From NCBI RefSeq assembly GCF_003628755.1, contig NZ_CP029256.1, positions 1,445,585 to 1,509,584 on the forward strand: a stretch of 64,000 bases of DNA. Direction: 5' to 3'. Positions 16,065 to 25,401 of this stretch are shown in pieces. Positions within the stretch are counted from its first letter, which is position 1; each line of letters starts with the position of its first letter. Source of the DNA: Christensenella minuta. Its GTDB lineage: Bacteria; Bacillota; Clostridia; Christensenellales; Christensenellaceae. Both the position numbers and the translations under genes were made by a program. The notes beneath the pieces are model-generated. The model was given only the letters and a program-made list of their open reading frames with translations, made no database searches and was not told the origin of the DNA.

Positions 16065-17252
16065 TCAATCTCTTCCAAAGATATCTCTTGTATAAACCTT
16101 ATACATAACTTCCGAGAGTTCACTGGAAACTCTATTAGCAACAATAACATCACATGAACGCTTAAACTCCGCAAAAGAATGTACAACCTTATAACCCATA
16201 AACTCTGCGGCATCGCCTAATAAGGGTTCATATATTACAATTTCTTGTTTTTCTTTGGAAAGCCCCTCCATAACACCCCAAACAGCACTTGAACGGAAAT
16301 TGTCAGAATTAGACTTTGCCGTTAAGCGGTAAATACCAACTGTGCCAGGATGTTTATTCAGAATTTCCTTTATGACATGGCCTTTTTTGGTGTGGTTTGC
16401 CTGACACACAGCGGTAATCAAATTTTCAGGAATATCATGAAAACTTGATTTCAACTGCTTTGTATCTTTCGGGAGGCAATATCCGCCATAGCCAAAAGAT
16501 GGATTGTTATAATGCTTACCAATTCGAGGATCATGACAAATTGCATCTATGATGTTCTTTGTACTTAACCCATTCATTTCTGCAAAGGTATCCAATTCGT
16601 TAAAGAACGCAACACGCATGGCTAAATAAGTATTAGCGAAAAGTTTAGCGGCTTCTGCTTCATCAAGCCCTATAATCAAGACGGGAATATCTTCTTTATT
16701 TGCGCACTCTTGCAAGATGGTTGAAAAAACCTGTGCATGGATAACCATAGCAGGGTCTGCAATATCTGTACCAACAACAATTCTGGAAGGGTACAAATTG
16801 TCGTATAGGGCTTTCGTTTCTCTTAAAAATTCAGGGGAAAATAGAATGTGGCTGGTGTTATATTTTTTTCGCACACTCCTTGTATACCCAACAGGAACCG
16901 TACTTTTGATGATCATAATGCAATGATCATTATTTGCCATACAAATTTCTATGGTGGAATCAACCGCATGAGTATCAAAGCTATTGGTTTCATCCTCATA
17001 ATTAGTAGGTGTTGTAATAATTACATACTCGGCGTCTTTATATGCTATTGCCGTATCTACAGTGGCTGTCAAATTTAGTTTTCTTTCGGCAAAAAACTTT
17101 TCGAGATATACGTCCTGAACGGGAGAAATACGGGAATTAACTTTCGCAACCTTTTCTTCATCAATATCAAGCACTATTACTTCATGCTTTTGGCCTAACA
17201 GAGTGGCAAGAGATAACCCCACATAACCTGCGCCTACAACAGTAATTTGCAT
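16065..17252 (-). CDS. ugd: UDP-glucose 6-dehydrogenase
   Basis: 395 residues. N-terminal NAD site VVGAGYVGLSLA (5-16), STVPVGYTR, catalytic Lys203 (AAKLFANTYLA), and the thiolate motif SFGYGGYCLPKDTK with Cys259. It oxidises UDP-glucose to UDP-glucuronate, supplying the adjacent synthase. First enzyme gene of a three-gene minus-strand unit (ugd, GT2, GH26). Confidence 0.95.
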   Translation of the reverse strand: MQITVVGAGYVGLSLATLLGQKHEVIVLDIDEEKVAKVNSRISPVQDVYLEKFFAERKLNLTATVDTAIAYKDAEYVIITTPTNYEDETNSFDTHAVDSTIEICMANNDHCIMIIKSTVPVGYTRSVRKKYNTSHILFSPEFLRETKALYDNLYPSRIVVGTDIADPAMVIHAQVFSTILQECANKEDIPVLIIGLDEAEAAKLFANTYLAMRVAFFNELDTFAEMNGLSTKNIIDAICHDPRIGKHYNNPSFGYGGYCLPKDTKQLKSSFHDIPENLITAVCQANHTKKGHVIKEILNKHPGTVGIYRLTAKSNSDNFRSSAVWGVMEGLSKEKQEIVIYEPLLGDAAEFMGYKVVHSFAEFKRSCDVIVANRVSSELSEVMYKVYTRDIFGRD

Positions 17253-17280
17253 AGCATTCTAACCACCTTTCTATTCAAAT

Positions 17281-17574
17281 TCATTCTCGGCTCGGATGAC
17301 GTTGCAAACCGCTGCAGTGTTCCGATAGATGCTTCATCAACGTTTCTTTCGCGGCGGATGCATCCGCTTGCTGGGAAAGACCCGTCAGATAAGCCAAGGC
17401 GTCATTCCACGTTTTTAGCGAAAAGGCTTCCGAAGGAATATGTAAAAGCTCCCTGGACAGATGGAATTGCTCCCATGGGCTGAGATACCGCAAATCCGAC
17501 AGATACCCACATCCGGCCTTCTGGGCCAAGCACTCCAACAATTCTACCGACCATCTTTCTTCCACTTTATTCAC
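17281..17574 (-). CDS. Uncharacterised 97-residue protein
   Basis: Starts MNKVEERWSVELLECLAQKAG and is predicted mostly helical, with LSPWEQFHLSRELLHIPSEAFS in the middle. I know no family function. It lies 28 bases before ugd in the same direction, after AGGAGG, and may be the first gene of that unit. Confidence 0.7.
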   Translation of the reverse strand: MNKVEERWSVELLECLAQKAGCGYLSDLRYLSPWEQFHLSRELLHIPSEAFSLKTWNDALAYLTGLSQQADASAAKETLMKHLSEHCSGLQRHPSRE

Positions 17575-17901
17575 CTCCTGTCATTTCAAAGGGAATATCC
17601 TAACCACAAACTTTCCTTTTCTGAACGATTCAATTACCGCAGAATAATGATTCTGGGGTAATCGTTACTGCTTCTAGGAAGAAAATTATTATTTTAATCA
17701 ACTAAGGGCGTTCTGACAGGCATAAAAAGCAGACCTGCGCACATATTTCGCGGTGCAGGTCTATTTTTCGTATTTATTTTGCTGTTCTATATGTAATAAA
17801 TGGTTGAAAATCTGCTCTGATACACTTATAATAGAGCTAATCAGTTCTACTTGTAACTGAGCAAGGGGGCCATGGAACCACAGAATCATTATTCCGTGGT
17901 G
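17575..17901. terminator. Intergenic region with a bidirectional terminator
   Basis: No gene seen. AGACCTGC / GCAGGTCT at 17731-17762 forms a hairpin flanked by T-rich sequence in both directions; it can end the recombinase transcript at 17902. ACCAC/GTGGT forms a weaker hairpin near 17876-17902. Confidence 0.7.
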
Positions 17902-18738
17902 CTATGAGATCAGATGCATCCGCTGTAAGGTTCGCTCATGTTCCCGTGTGCCCATAGCTACATAGATACGCGTGGTGTCCACGGAGGCGTGTCCTAAAAT
18001 ATCCGCAAGATATGCCAGATTCTTTTTGATGGCATAATAGCATTTTGCAAACAAGTGCCGCAAATTGTGGGGAAAGACCTTTTCAGGATTTACCCGCGCC
18101 GCCCGGCACAGCTTTTTCATATCATGACAGATATTGCTTCGATCTAAGGGCTTTCCGGTACGGGTGCAGAACAGATACCCCGTTCGGATGCCTTTTTCTT
18201 TGGCATAGGCGTTCAATTTCCGGCACAGCTCTTTTGTCAAGAGAATGGTGCGGATTTTGCCTTTCATGCGGATTTCCGCTTTTCCTTTGTGCAATGCCTC
18301 CACAGTCAGAAAGGAAAGCTCACTGACCCGGATTCCGGTGGTGCAAATGGCAAGCATCACATGATACAGGCGGCTGTCCTTTTTCCTTTTGGCAGCGTCT
18401 AACAAGCGGTGGTATTCCGCTTCGGTCAAATCTCGGCTGTCATCCACAAATACCGTATGCTGGATTTTCAAAAACCTCACCTTGCAGGCCGCCAGCCCCA
18501 GGTAGTCCAGATAGGAATGAATGGCGGACAGCTTGGCATTTACGGTGCGGGCATGGTGGCTCTGTTGCAGTTGCTCTCGATATTCCAGCACCTTTGCTTT
18601 TGTAGGTTCTTCCCCCTGTAAAAATGAAAGAAACCAAACCAACTCACGAACATACTTTTGTATGGTTGCGTGAGATTTTTCATGTTCGGTCAAGTAGATG
18701 CGGTACTCCCGCAAGATTTCATTGTAATTTTGTTTCAT
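17902..18738 (-). CDS. XerC/D-like tyrosine recombinase
   Basis: 278 residues, with no arm-binding domain. SAM-like N-terminal domain (1-90), then R137 (TTGIRVSE), a Lys in MKGKIRT (159-161), H224 and R227 (HNLRH), H250 (GHAS) and Y259 (RIYVAM). The short Xer-like type is often carried on resistance and cargo islands of Firmicutes. The substrate site is unknown. It is the third tyrosine recombinase in the ICE. Confidence 0.9.
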   Translation of the reverse strand: MKQNYNEILREYRIYLTEHEKSHATIQKYVRELVWFLSFLQGEEPTKAKVLEYREQLQQSHHARTVNAKLSAIHSYLDYLGLAACKVRFLKIQHTVFVDDSRDLTEAEYHRLLDAAKRKKDSRLYHVMLAICTTGIRVSELSFLTVEALHKGKAEIRMKGKIRTILLTKELCRKLNAYAKEKGIRTGYLFCTRTGKPLDRSNICHDMKKLCRAARVNPEKVFPHNLRHLFAKCYYAIKKNLAYLADILGHASVDTTRIYVAMGTREHERTLQRMHLIS

Positions 18739-18912
18739 CGTGTTTTACCTCTTCTAAATTGATAGTATGAAAGTAGTATGACAGAATCTTTTATACCGTA
18801 TTCTCTGCAAAGGTAAAACAAAAGAACGGGTAAGTTTAACGATGTGCTGTAGACACGGACCGTCAAGCGAACGCGTCAAACGGATTCGGCATTTGTTTAT
18901 CATTTGTTGTAT

Positions 18913-18940
18913 GGAGGCCAAGGGCCTCTTATTTTTTTGC
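18913..18940 (+). terminator. Small hairpin terminator before oriT
   Basis: GAGGCC / GGCCTC followed by TTATTTTTTT on the plus strand, in the 400-base gap between the recombinase and mobC. It would shield the mobilisation genes from readthrough. Confidence 0.6.
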
Positions 18941-19020
18941 AAATTTTTCTTTCCAAAGCGCTATTTTGCGGGTAGTTTGATGGCTTCTCAGAGTATTAGG
19001 AGTGGAGGAAAAGAAAAACA

Positions 19021-19118
19021 GCAAGCATAGGAAGTGTATTAACACTTCCGAATTTTGCCCCAGCCCGCAAAGCTGGCTTGGTTGCAAAATGCTTGTTGAG
19101 GGGACACCCCCAAACCCC
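19021..19118 (+). other. oriT: Origin of transfer (oriT) of the ICE, predicted
   Basis: Directly upstream of mobC/relaxase. It contains GCATAGG followed by the perfect inverted repeat GGAAGTGT/ACACTTCC (19030-19049), a CAGC/GCTG hairpin, then GCTTGTTGAGGGG and CCCCCAAACCCCC. The same ordered elements occur at 30655-30757 and, partly, at 46210-46310. The nick site is not identified. Confidence 0.75.
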
Positions 19119-19138
19119 CAAAAGAAAGGAGCGGAAAC

Positions 19139-19471
19139 GTGGCAGAACGCAAAAGAAAAATCCCGCTGATCGTCTATGTAACAGAGGATGAACGGGAAAC
19201 AATACAACGAAAAATGGAGCTTGCCGGGAGCGCAAATAATTTTAGCAGATATGCCCGCAAGATGCTGATTGACGGTTATGTCATACAAGTCGATCACACA
19301 CCTTTGAAAGAGCTTGCGCGAGAAATTGGCGGTATAGGTCGTAATATCAACCAAATTGCAGCCCGCGCGAACACCACGGGCAATTTGTACGCCGAAGATA
19401 TACAAGAGATAAAGGAGCGGATGAACGAGGTTTGGCATATTGTGAGATACACCCTATTAAGTCAACGCTAA
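19139..19471 (+). CDS. mobC: MobC-like relaxosome accessory protein
   Basis: 110 residues from GTG 19139 after AAAGGAG. Ribbon-helix-helix N-terminus (PLIVYVTEDERETIQRKMELAG, NNFSRYARKMLIDG), then the MobC signature ELAREIGGIGRNINQIAARAN. It helps the relaxase open oriT. It overlaps the relaxase gene by 40 bases. Confidence 0.93.
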   Translation: MAERKRKIPLIVYVTEDERETIQRKMELAGSANNFSRYARKMLIDGYVIQVDHTPLKELAREIGGIGRNINQIAARANTTGNLYAEDIQEIKERMNEVWHIVRYTLLSQR

Positions 19472-20770
19472 GAAAAGCACTTGACTATGTCACCAAGCCA
19501 GAAAAGACGGACGGCGGGCGGCTGGTGTCCTCCTATGGTTGTACCCCGGAAACGGCAGATGTAGAATTTTTCTACACGATTTCACAAGGCATGAACAAAG
19601 GGGACAATCTCGCACACCATATGATACAGAGCTTTGCCCCCGGTGAAGTCACCCCGGAAGAAGCGCACAAGCTGGGGCAGGAATGGGCTGAAAAGGTGTT
19701 AAAAGGCAAATATGAATATGTGATTGCAACACATACCGATAGCCGTTGTGTCAATAATCACATTATGTTTTGCGCGACCAATTTTGTCGATCATCACAAG
19801 TATATTTCAAATGAGCGCACCCTTGCACAAATACGCCGACTAAGCGACGATCTTTGCCGGACGCATGGTCTGTCTGTGATTGAAACGACGGAACGCAGCG
19901 CAAAGAGCAAGAGCGGCAAAGAATATCACGCCGCCCGCGAGGGTCGGGGCTGGAAATCTAAGCTATATCGTCTGATTGATGATACAATTCCCCATGTAAA
20001 AACTTTCGATGAATTATTGCAAAGGATATCGGCGGCGGGTTATGAAGTATCGCGGACAAAAAAGGTTTTAAAATTCCGTGCGCCGGGACAAGATAAATTC
20101 ACACGGGGGCATGACGATTATACTGAAATGCGTATACGGGAACGGATAGCGGGCGGCGCATCACGCAAGCCCCAGCGCGACGACAAGGGTGTAAACCTTG
20201 TCATTGATATACAGAATAGCATAAAGGCCCAGCAAAATGAGGGCTATAAACGTTGGGCGAAAGTCTTTAACCTCAAAGAGACCTCAAAAGCTGTTAATTA
20301 TTTAACGGAGCATAACATTACCGACCGGGAACAGCTTGCCCGCATCGTCAAAGACGCTGCCACAAAATTTGACAAGACCGCCGCCGATCTGCGCGGGATT
20401 GAAAAACGCTTGTCTGATGTATTGCTAACCATGAAGCATACAGAGAATTACCGCCGTATGAAGCCGACTTATGACAAGTACCTTGCGGCAAAAAAACAAA
20501 GACCGCTATTATTCCGAACATGAAAGCAGCTTAATATTATTTCACGCTGCCAAAAAGGGGCTTGCCGATCTCGGCATTAAGGGTCGCGCCTCGATTCCCG
20601 CCGATCTGCATAAGGAGTATGGGAAGTTACAGAATAAAAAAGATAGTCTATACCGATCTTACAGGACGCAAAAAAAGGAAGTTCGGGAGCTTGAAATCAT
20701 AAAGGCAAACGTGGATAGTCTCTTAGAGCCGCCCCGCCTGGAACGTGAGAGCAAGGAAAAACAGAGATAA
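19432..20770 (+). pseudogene. MOBP-type relaxase, frameshifted near the C-terminus
   Basis: The first 350 residues are an intact relaxase domain: AYCEIHPIKSTLRKALDYVTKPEKT, LGQEWAEKVLKGKYEYVIATHTD and the metal motif NNHIMFCATNF. The frame stops at 20523, but the C-terminal coiled region continues in the +1 frame (NKDRYYSEHESS to 20770). That segment matches the C-terminus of the second relaxase (43978-45603). The junction is a run of seven A near 20490; six A would restore one 446-residue frame. The catalytic domain may still be made. Confidence 0.85.
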
Positions 20771-20771
20771 A

Positions 20772-20794
20772 AAAGCGCGGATTTTCCGCGCTTT
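20772..20794 (+). terminator. Convergent terminator
   Basis: AAAGCGCGG / CCGCGCTTT hairpin between the relaxase and the oppositely oriented XRE gene. Confidence 0.8.
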
Positions 20795-20796
20795 GC

Positions 20797-21225
20797 TCAA
20801 ATTTTCTTATTTTCATCTTCTTTTTTAGATTCAAAGTAAAGGCGATAACTTGAAAGCAAGGTAATTATGCTATCCTTATCAACATGACTTAGAATATCAT
20901 ATAGTAAAGATAATTCCTCCGGTTTGTACTGATCAACTAACAACTTCATAACCGATGCTACCGTTTTATCCTTGCTATAATCAACACGGAAGAAATCTTC
21001 AAGTGTGATACCAAAAAATTCGCATATATCGTAAATACTGACTACATACGGACTGCGTTTTTTACATAACAAATCGGATATAAAATGCTCATTATATCCA
21101 ACCAAATGACTAAGTGCTTTTCTGTTCGTTATTTCATTTTCGGTAAGCAATTCATTAACCCTTTGGGCTACAAATTTCTTTATATATTCTAAACTATCTT
21201 CATTCATGTAATCAGTATAATTCAA
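20797..21225 (-). CDS. XRE-family regulator
   Basis: 142 residues. HTH at about 20-75 (LTENEITNRKALSHLVGYNEHFISDLLCKKRSPYVVSIYDICEFFGITLEDFF) and a C-terminal helical region. Probably controls the mobilisation genes or the ICE. Similar design to 21785-22096. Confidence 0.85.
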   Translation of the reverse strand: MNYTDYMNEDSLEYIKKFVAQRVNELLTENEITNRKALSHLVGYNEHFISDLLCKKRSPYVVSIYDICEFFGITLEDFFRVDYSKDKTVASVMKLLVDQYKPEELSLLYDILSHVDKDSIITLLSSYRLYFESKKEDENKKI

Positions 21226-21784
21226 TCATTAGTCTTGCCTTTAACGTAAGTCTCTTTGTTTAAGCTGTTATCGCGTAAAAGTATTGTCCTTTTATGATAA
21301 TAGGCGTATAATAACAGCAAACCAATCCCAAAGGCGCAAAAGGTGTAGGCTATGTGTACCCACACACCAAAACACTACATATAAACCCACACCCTTTATA
21401 TACATTTCTAGTCTACACCTGATTGCGCTATCGTTGGGTTAAATCAAGCGGTTTGCAACAAATTTTAATGCGTATTTGTTGCTAATATTTGGCGCGAATA
21501 TGGGGAATGGAATGACGATTAGGAATCCCCACACCTTTTATTATCATCCATTACCCCTTACGCGCCATGCACATTGAAAAAATAAAATATTGATATGTCG
21601 GCGGGGCGCGTCAGTCAGTTCCAAACAAAGAGAGCATAGAATTTCTTGATTTTGAATAAAGACCAAGACCCCTATGTTGTGAAATAAGCATTTTTGCTGA
21701 AACTTGGTGTCCCGCGAGACGTATCATAATGTTTAAATACAAAAAGCGGGTATTGAAATACCCGCAAAGAAGCAAACGACTTTG
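21226..21784. terminator. Intergenic region with terminator of the second XRE gene
   Basis: 560 bases without a supported gene. GCGGGTATT/AATACCCGC at 21746-21765 followed by TTTTTG on the minus strand ends the 21785 gene. The rest is AT-rich with several CCCACAC motifs around 21355-21395; I see nothing else. Confidence 0.6.
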
Positions 21785-22096
21785 CTATTTTTTATTTAGT
21801 TCTTTGGCTATCCCCAGCATATAACGCAACGCTTGTTCATTCAATGATTTTGTTTCTTCGTGAAGTTCGCTAACAAGCGCGGGTTCTTCAATGCTGGTGT
21901 CAAAGAAATCTGTAAGACTAACACCTAAATAGTCGCAAATATAGAATAGCAAAGGTATTGAGGGTAAGGCATTTTTATTTTCAATCCTGTTAATATAGCC
22001 CACACTTTGCCCGATTGAAAGGCTCATGTCCCTTTGGGAAACGCCTTTCCTTGATCTCAATTTTGATATACGATCACCTATAAAATCAATGTCCAT
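21785..22096 (-). CDS. XRE-family regulator
   Basis: 103 residues. Canonical HTH_3: IGDRISKLRSRKGVSQRDMSLSIGQSVGYINRIENKNALPSIPLLFYICDYLGVSLTDFF. Likely DNA-binding repressor of nearby ICE genes. IS110 copy 2 ends 161 bases from its start. Confidence 0.88.
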   Translation of the reverse strand: MDIDFIGDRISKLRSRKGVSQRDMSLSIGQSVGYINRIENKNALPSIPLLFYICDYLGVSLTDFFDTSIEEPALVSELHEETKSLNEQALRYMLGIAKELNKK

Positions 22097-22374
22097 ATGA
22101 TACCTGCCTTATTACTCATTATAGGGGATGAAGTACGCAAAAATATCCACTTAAATTATACGTTTTGCTCAATGTGTGTTATTACAGTATTCGTTGCGGC
22201 GTTTTTATATAATTTGAGTATATATCGCCGAATCGTCTCGCATTAAAAAGACTACGTGAGACCTGCAAAGAAAAGTCAAGCCGGAAATGAATAAAAAATG
22301 AAAGGTAAAAAATGGAACATCAAATAAAACCACCCTGAAATAAGCTGGTAAGCCAAGCAAAAAGAATATGTGGG

Positions 22375-23586
22375 CTACTGAACCGCCAAACTGCCTAGAT
22401 GCTCCTTAACCCGTGCGTAGTAGATACGCAGGAACTTGTTGGCTCCTGCCATCATGTAGACGTAATAATGCTTACCCTCGCCGCGTTTTTTGTCAAGATA
22501 TTGGAATACAGCATCATGAGAGGGCGCGTGTTTGAGCAGGCAGTCCATGACCTGAAAAAGCGTCTTTCTGAGTGAGGAAGAACCTCGTTTGGAAATGCCG
22601 GTACTCTGTGCTTCAAAGGCGCCGGACTGGAAAGGCGGTGCGTCGATACCGGCAAAAGCAACCAGCGACTGCTTACGGTTGAAACGTCGCACATCGCCAA
22701 TTTCAGCCATGAGTTGAGGTCCTAACACATTGCCGACCCCTTGCATAGCCATGACAACAGGAAATTCCGGCAAGCCGGAGGCAAGGGAAAGCATCTGCTG
22801 CCGAATCAGAGCCAGCGTTTCCGATAGGGAGTTAAGCTGCGACACAGCTTGAGTAATAAGCTGTTTGGCAAAGGTGCTTCGAGGCAGTGTACTGACTTGT
22901 ATGCAGGCGAAATCGTAGATGGCAGCGGCCTTAGTGGAAAGAAAGTTGTAACCTGTTCTTTTGCACCATTTTTGATAGCGCTGGGTAAAAACGTTTTTGG
23001 AAAGGCTGTTGACGCATTCAAAATGCCAAAATTTACCCACGAAGTCAATCCATTTTTCGTGACCGTCCCCCTTGCGGGGCGGGCTGGAGAACAGCATGTT
23101 GACACTCGGAAAGGTTTGGTCAAGCAAAGCGATGAGGCTGTTTTTAAGCATAACACTCTGCTTAACGTACTGGTTGCACTGGCGGGCGCAGGTTTTAAGC
23201 ATGTGGCGAACGTCTTCTTCCGGCGCATATTGCGGAAGATCAAGCCAATGGCTTAGAGCATAGCTGGCGATTTTAACAGCATCTATCTTGTCCGTTTTGA
23301 CCCGTCTAAGGGAATTTTGACCGTAGTCATGTACAAGAATAGCATTGACAACGGACACATAGAGGCCGGCTTCGTGCAGATGCCTGGCGACAGGCAGATA
23401 GTAATTGCCAGTATGCTCCATAACAATGCGGGTTTCACCGTCCAAACTTTTCAGACGTTCAACCAAACGTCTGAGTTCATGAGCGGTGTGCTGAATTTCA
23501 AAAGGTGAAGCAACCACCTCACCGAAGGGACGCAGGATAGCAACCATGCACTTGCCCTTGGAAATGTCGATACCGACAGCGTTCAT
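22375..23586 (-). CDS. IS110-family transposase, copy 2
   Basis: 403 residues, protein identical to the copy 1 transposase, with the DEDD motifs GIDISKG, MEHTGNYY and TDKIDAVKIA and the serine region RGSSSLRKT. Both copies look intact and active. Confidence 0.96.
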   Translation of the reverse strand: MNAVGIDISKGKCMVAILRPFGEVVASPFEIQHTAHELRRLVERLKSLDGETRIVMEHTGNYYLPVARHLHEAGLYVSVVNAILVHDYGQNSLRRVKTDKIDAVKIASYALSHWLDLPQYAPEEDVRHMLKTCARQCNQYVKQSVMLKNSLIALLDQTFPSVNMLFSSPPRKGDGHEKWIDFVGKFWHFECVNSLSKNVFTQRYQKWCKRTGYNFLSTKAAAIYDFACIQVSTLPRSTFAKQLITQAVSQLNSLSETLALIRQQMLSLASGLPEFPVVMAMQGVGNVLGPQLMAEIGDVRRFNRKQSLVAFAGIDAPPFQSGAFEAQSTGISKRGSSSLRKTLFQVMDCLLKHAPSHDAVFQYLDKKRGEGKHYYVYMMAGANKFLRIYYARVKEHLGSLAVQ

Positions 23587-23611
23587 AAGTATTCCTCCTG
23601 ATTGATGTATT

Positions 23612-23832
23612 GTAATCGGTGCCCATCTCTTACCCATTGCCTATTCAATCTACTGAGTGACACGAACGCACGAGTGGTGGCTCTACCTGCAAAACGAACG
23701 CTGCAACAAGAGGATGGCTGACTGTCTCACGTACGGGCGTGTAGACCCAAGAAAGGAGTCGTCAGACCAATTACTCCCCTTATTGTAGCTTAGACTATGG
23801 GATGGAAAGGCGTATGGCTGGCTGCCATATCC
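23612..23832 (-). ncRNA. Bridge RNA of IS110 copy 2 (predicted)
   Basis: Same sequence as the copy 1 RNA, on the minus strand: target guides at 23750-23758 (CTCCTTTCT) and 23726-23732 (ACGTGAG), donor guides at 23685-23693 and 23650-23654. This copy's own flanks match the target guides best. Confidence 0.72.
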
Positions 23833-23870
23833 TATCCATAAATTATTGTAGTATGAAAGGAGCGCAAAAA

Positions 23871-24821
23871 ATGATAGAAAATACTGGTTGCAGCTTTATT
23901 GATAATTTATCCAACAACGATTATGAACACAATTCCTCATTTTTTTATAAAATAGCCGATGCTTTACGCCACACATTTATGTACCTATATTCTATTGGTA
24001 TAGAGAGATACACACTTATGGATAACTCTGAAACCAATTTGTATTTTGTACAAATTTTAGAAAACGCCTTATTTGATGCAGAATTGGAAAAGCCAAAGTT
24101 ATATCTGTTCTCCCCATGCAAAGATTATGTATGGGAAAAGTCTCATGAATCAAAAGCTGTTAAGCTCATTGTCGATGAAGTTGTGTATATCAGGAAAAGA
24201 GCGACAAATGACCCCGCTGTCTTTGATATGACGTATCAAGCAGTTATCAATGAATCTGGAATTTTATTCCTCATGGACAAAAACAGGGATTCTGAATATT
24301 ACAAATATGCCGTAAAGAAAGGAAAAACAATATATCTTTTAAATCCCGTTGATAAGGAATTTACGATTGAAAATGTGCGAGAATCTCGCGGGTGTCGCAA
24401 CTTGCAAAAAGCGATATTTGCGAATAGCGATATTGAGCGCGAACACGTTGAATATGAAAGGCAATTAGAGCGCGAGGTCGAAAAAGCATTCTTAGTTGAA
24501 ATGCGAGGGATTTTGCAGCCGAAAATAAGTCATGAGCAGAACAAATTACTTTCAAAACAGCATTACCCCAAAATCGCCAGCATAGATGAAAAATGCAATC
24601 TGCTAGATAGCATCATCCAGCTAAACGATGAAACAATCAATCAGCATTATTGGAATTGGAAAAATGAGGATGACATTTTGAATGACCTCTTAGCCGAAGC
24701 AACAGACGGGAAACAAGGTAAGATTGAGACAGTCAAGAGCAGAGCGGATAACTATTGGAAGATATTAAAACAGGCAATTTTTGCAAAACAAAGAATAATT
24801 GAAAGGAATAAAAGAAAATGA
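23871..24821 (+). CDS. Uncharacterised protein, possible SLOG-like fold
   Basis: 316 residues from ATG 23871, which follows GAAAGGAG. AT-rich. The segment AVINESGILFLMDKNR, then YAVKKGKTIYLLNP, resembles the end of SLOG/DprA-type nucleotide-binding domains, but no Gly-rich loop is clear, so this is only a hint. The C-terminal half is charged and helical. It overlaps the next gene by four bases, so they form a unit. The gene's original promoter was displaced by IS110 copy 2. Confidence 0.6.
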   Translation: MIENTGCSFIDNLSNNDYEHNSSFFYKIADALRHTFMYLYSIGIERYTLMDNSETNLYFVQILENALFDAELEKPKLYLFSPCKDYVWEKSHESKAVKLIVDEVVYIRKRATNDPAVFDMTYQAVINESGILFLMDKNRDSEYYKYAVKKGKTIYLLNPVDKEFTIENVRESRGCRNLQKAIFANSDIEREHVEYERQLEREVEKAFLVEMRGILQPKISHEQNKLLSKQHYPKIASIDEKCNLLDSIIQLNDETINQHYWNWKNEDDILNDLLAEATDGKQGKIETVKSRADNYWKILKQAIFAKQRIIERNKRK

Positions 24822-25318
24822 AAGTTATAAACGGGATACCATTTTACAGATTCCGGCATCAGTTGTGCGGGATTTGGTACGACAGCGATATTTCCGATCA
24901 GCTAACAACTAATCAAATAGCAGTATTAAGGGACAAAATAGTCACGGCAATCAAAAAGAAAATTGATTTAAATGTTAAAGCCTTCGCCATTCCTTTTTTT
25001 AACAAGGCAAATCTCATACCTTTAGAGATTGTCAAAGCAATGCGAAAAGAATATTATCTAAGCATCACGGGAATTTTCCCTTACAATTCATCTATTGACG
25101 ATGAGCCTATCGAAGATAGGCAGCTTTGGAATGATGCTTACAAATCCTTAGATTTATGCTTTAGTGTTGAGCAAAACCCTAGTAATGGCGGGAACGAAAT
25201 ATATTTAAAGGGCTGCTTGAAACCTGTGGATATCTTATTGTTGTATATGGAGAAATACCAAGTCAACAGACATTTGATCTCATTTATAAAGCAAGTAATG
25301 ATTATTACTGCAACATGA
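24818..25318 (+). CDS. Uncharacterised protein, coupled to the gene before it
   Basis: 166 residues beginning MKVINGIPFYRFRHQLCG, followed by WYDSDISDQLTTNQIAVLRDKI. No recognised domain. ATGA overlap with the preceding gene indicates co-translation. AT-rich relative to the transfer genes, suggesting a separate origin. Confidence 0.6.
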   Translation: MKVINGIPFYRFRHQLCGIWYDSDISDQLTTNQIAVLRDKIVTAIKKKIDLNVKAFAIPFFNKANLIPLEIVKAMRKEYYLSITGIFPYNSSIDDEPIEDRQLWNDAYKSLDLCFSVEQNPSNGGNEIYLKGCLKPVDILLLYMEKYQVNRHLISFIKQVMIITAT

Positions 25319-25401
25319 AAATTGTAACGTTGTAGGTATATAAATCATTCTTTACAGAACAGGTATCATGTATTATTTTAGTCATATAAAGGGGTGATTT
25401 T

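Larger units (their letters stand above)
22258..23853 (-). mobile_element. IS110-family insertion sequence, copy 2 (1596 bp)
   Basis: Inverted relative to copy 1 with position p in copy 1 equal to 32272 minus p here. Same ends and same non-coding 5' region. It sits directly before the ribosome-binding site of the gene starting at 23871. Near identity means a recent duplication; the two copies bracket 12.2 kb. Confidence 0.93.

Noticed and set aside
10226-22162. AAATTATACG direct repeat (10226-10235 and 22153-22162) as ends of a Tn916-like insertion
   Set aside because: Ten AT-rich bases can recur by chance and no terminal inverted repeats flank them.
10015-22257. Proof that the IS-bounded segment is inverted relative to its ancestor
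   Set aside because: Right-guide matches at both junctions are too alike to distinguish the two orientations; left open.
22849-23256. Long open frame antisense to the IS110 transposase (also at 9016-9423)
   Set aside because: Shadow of the transposase codons; no ribosome-binding site and no known family.
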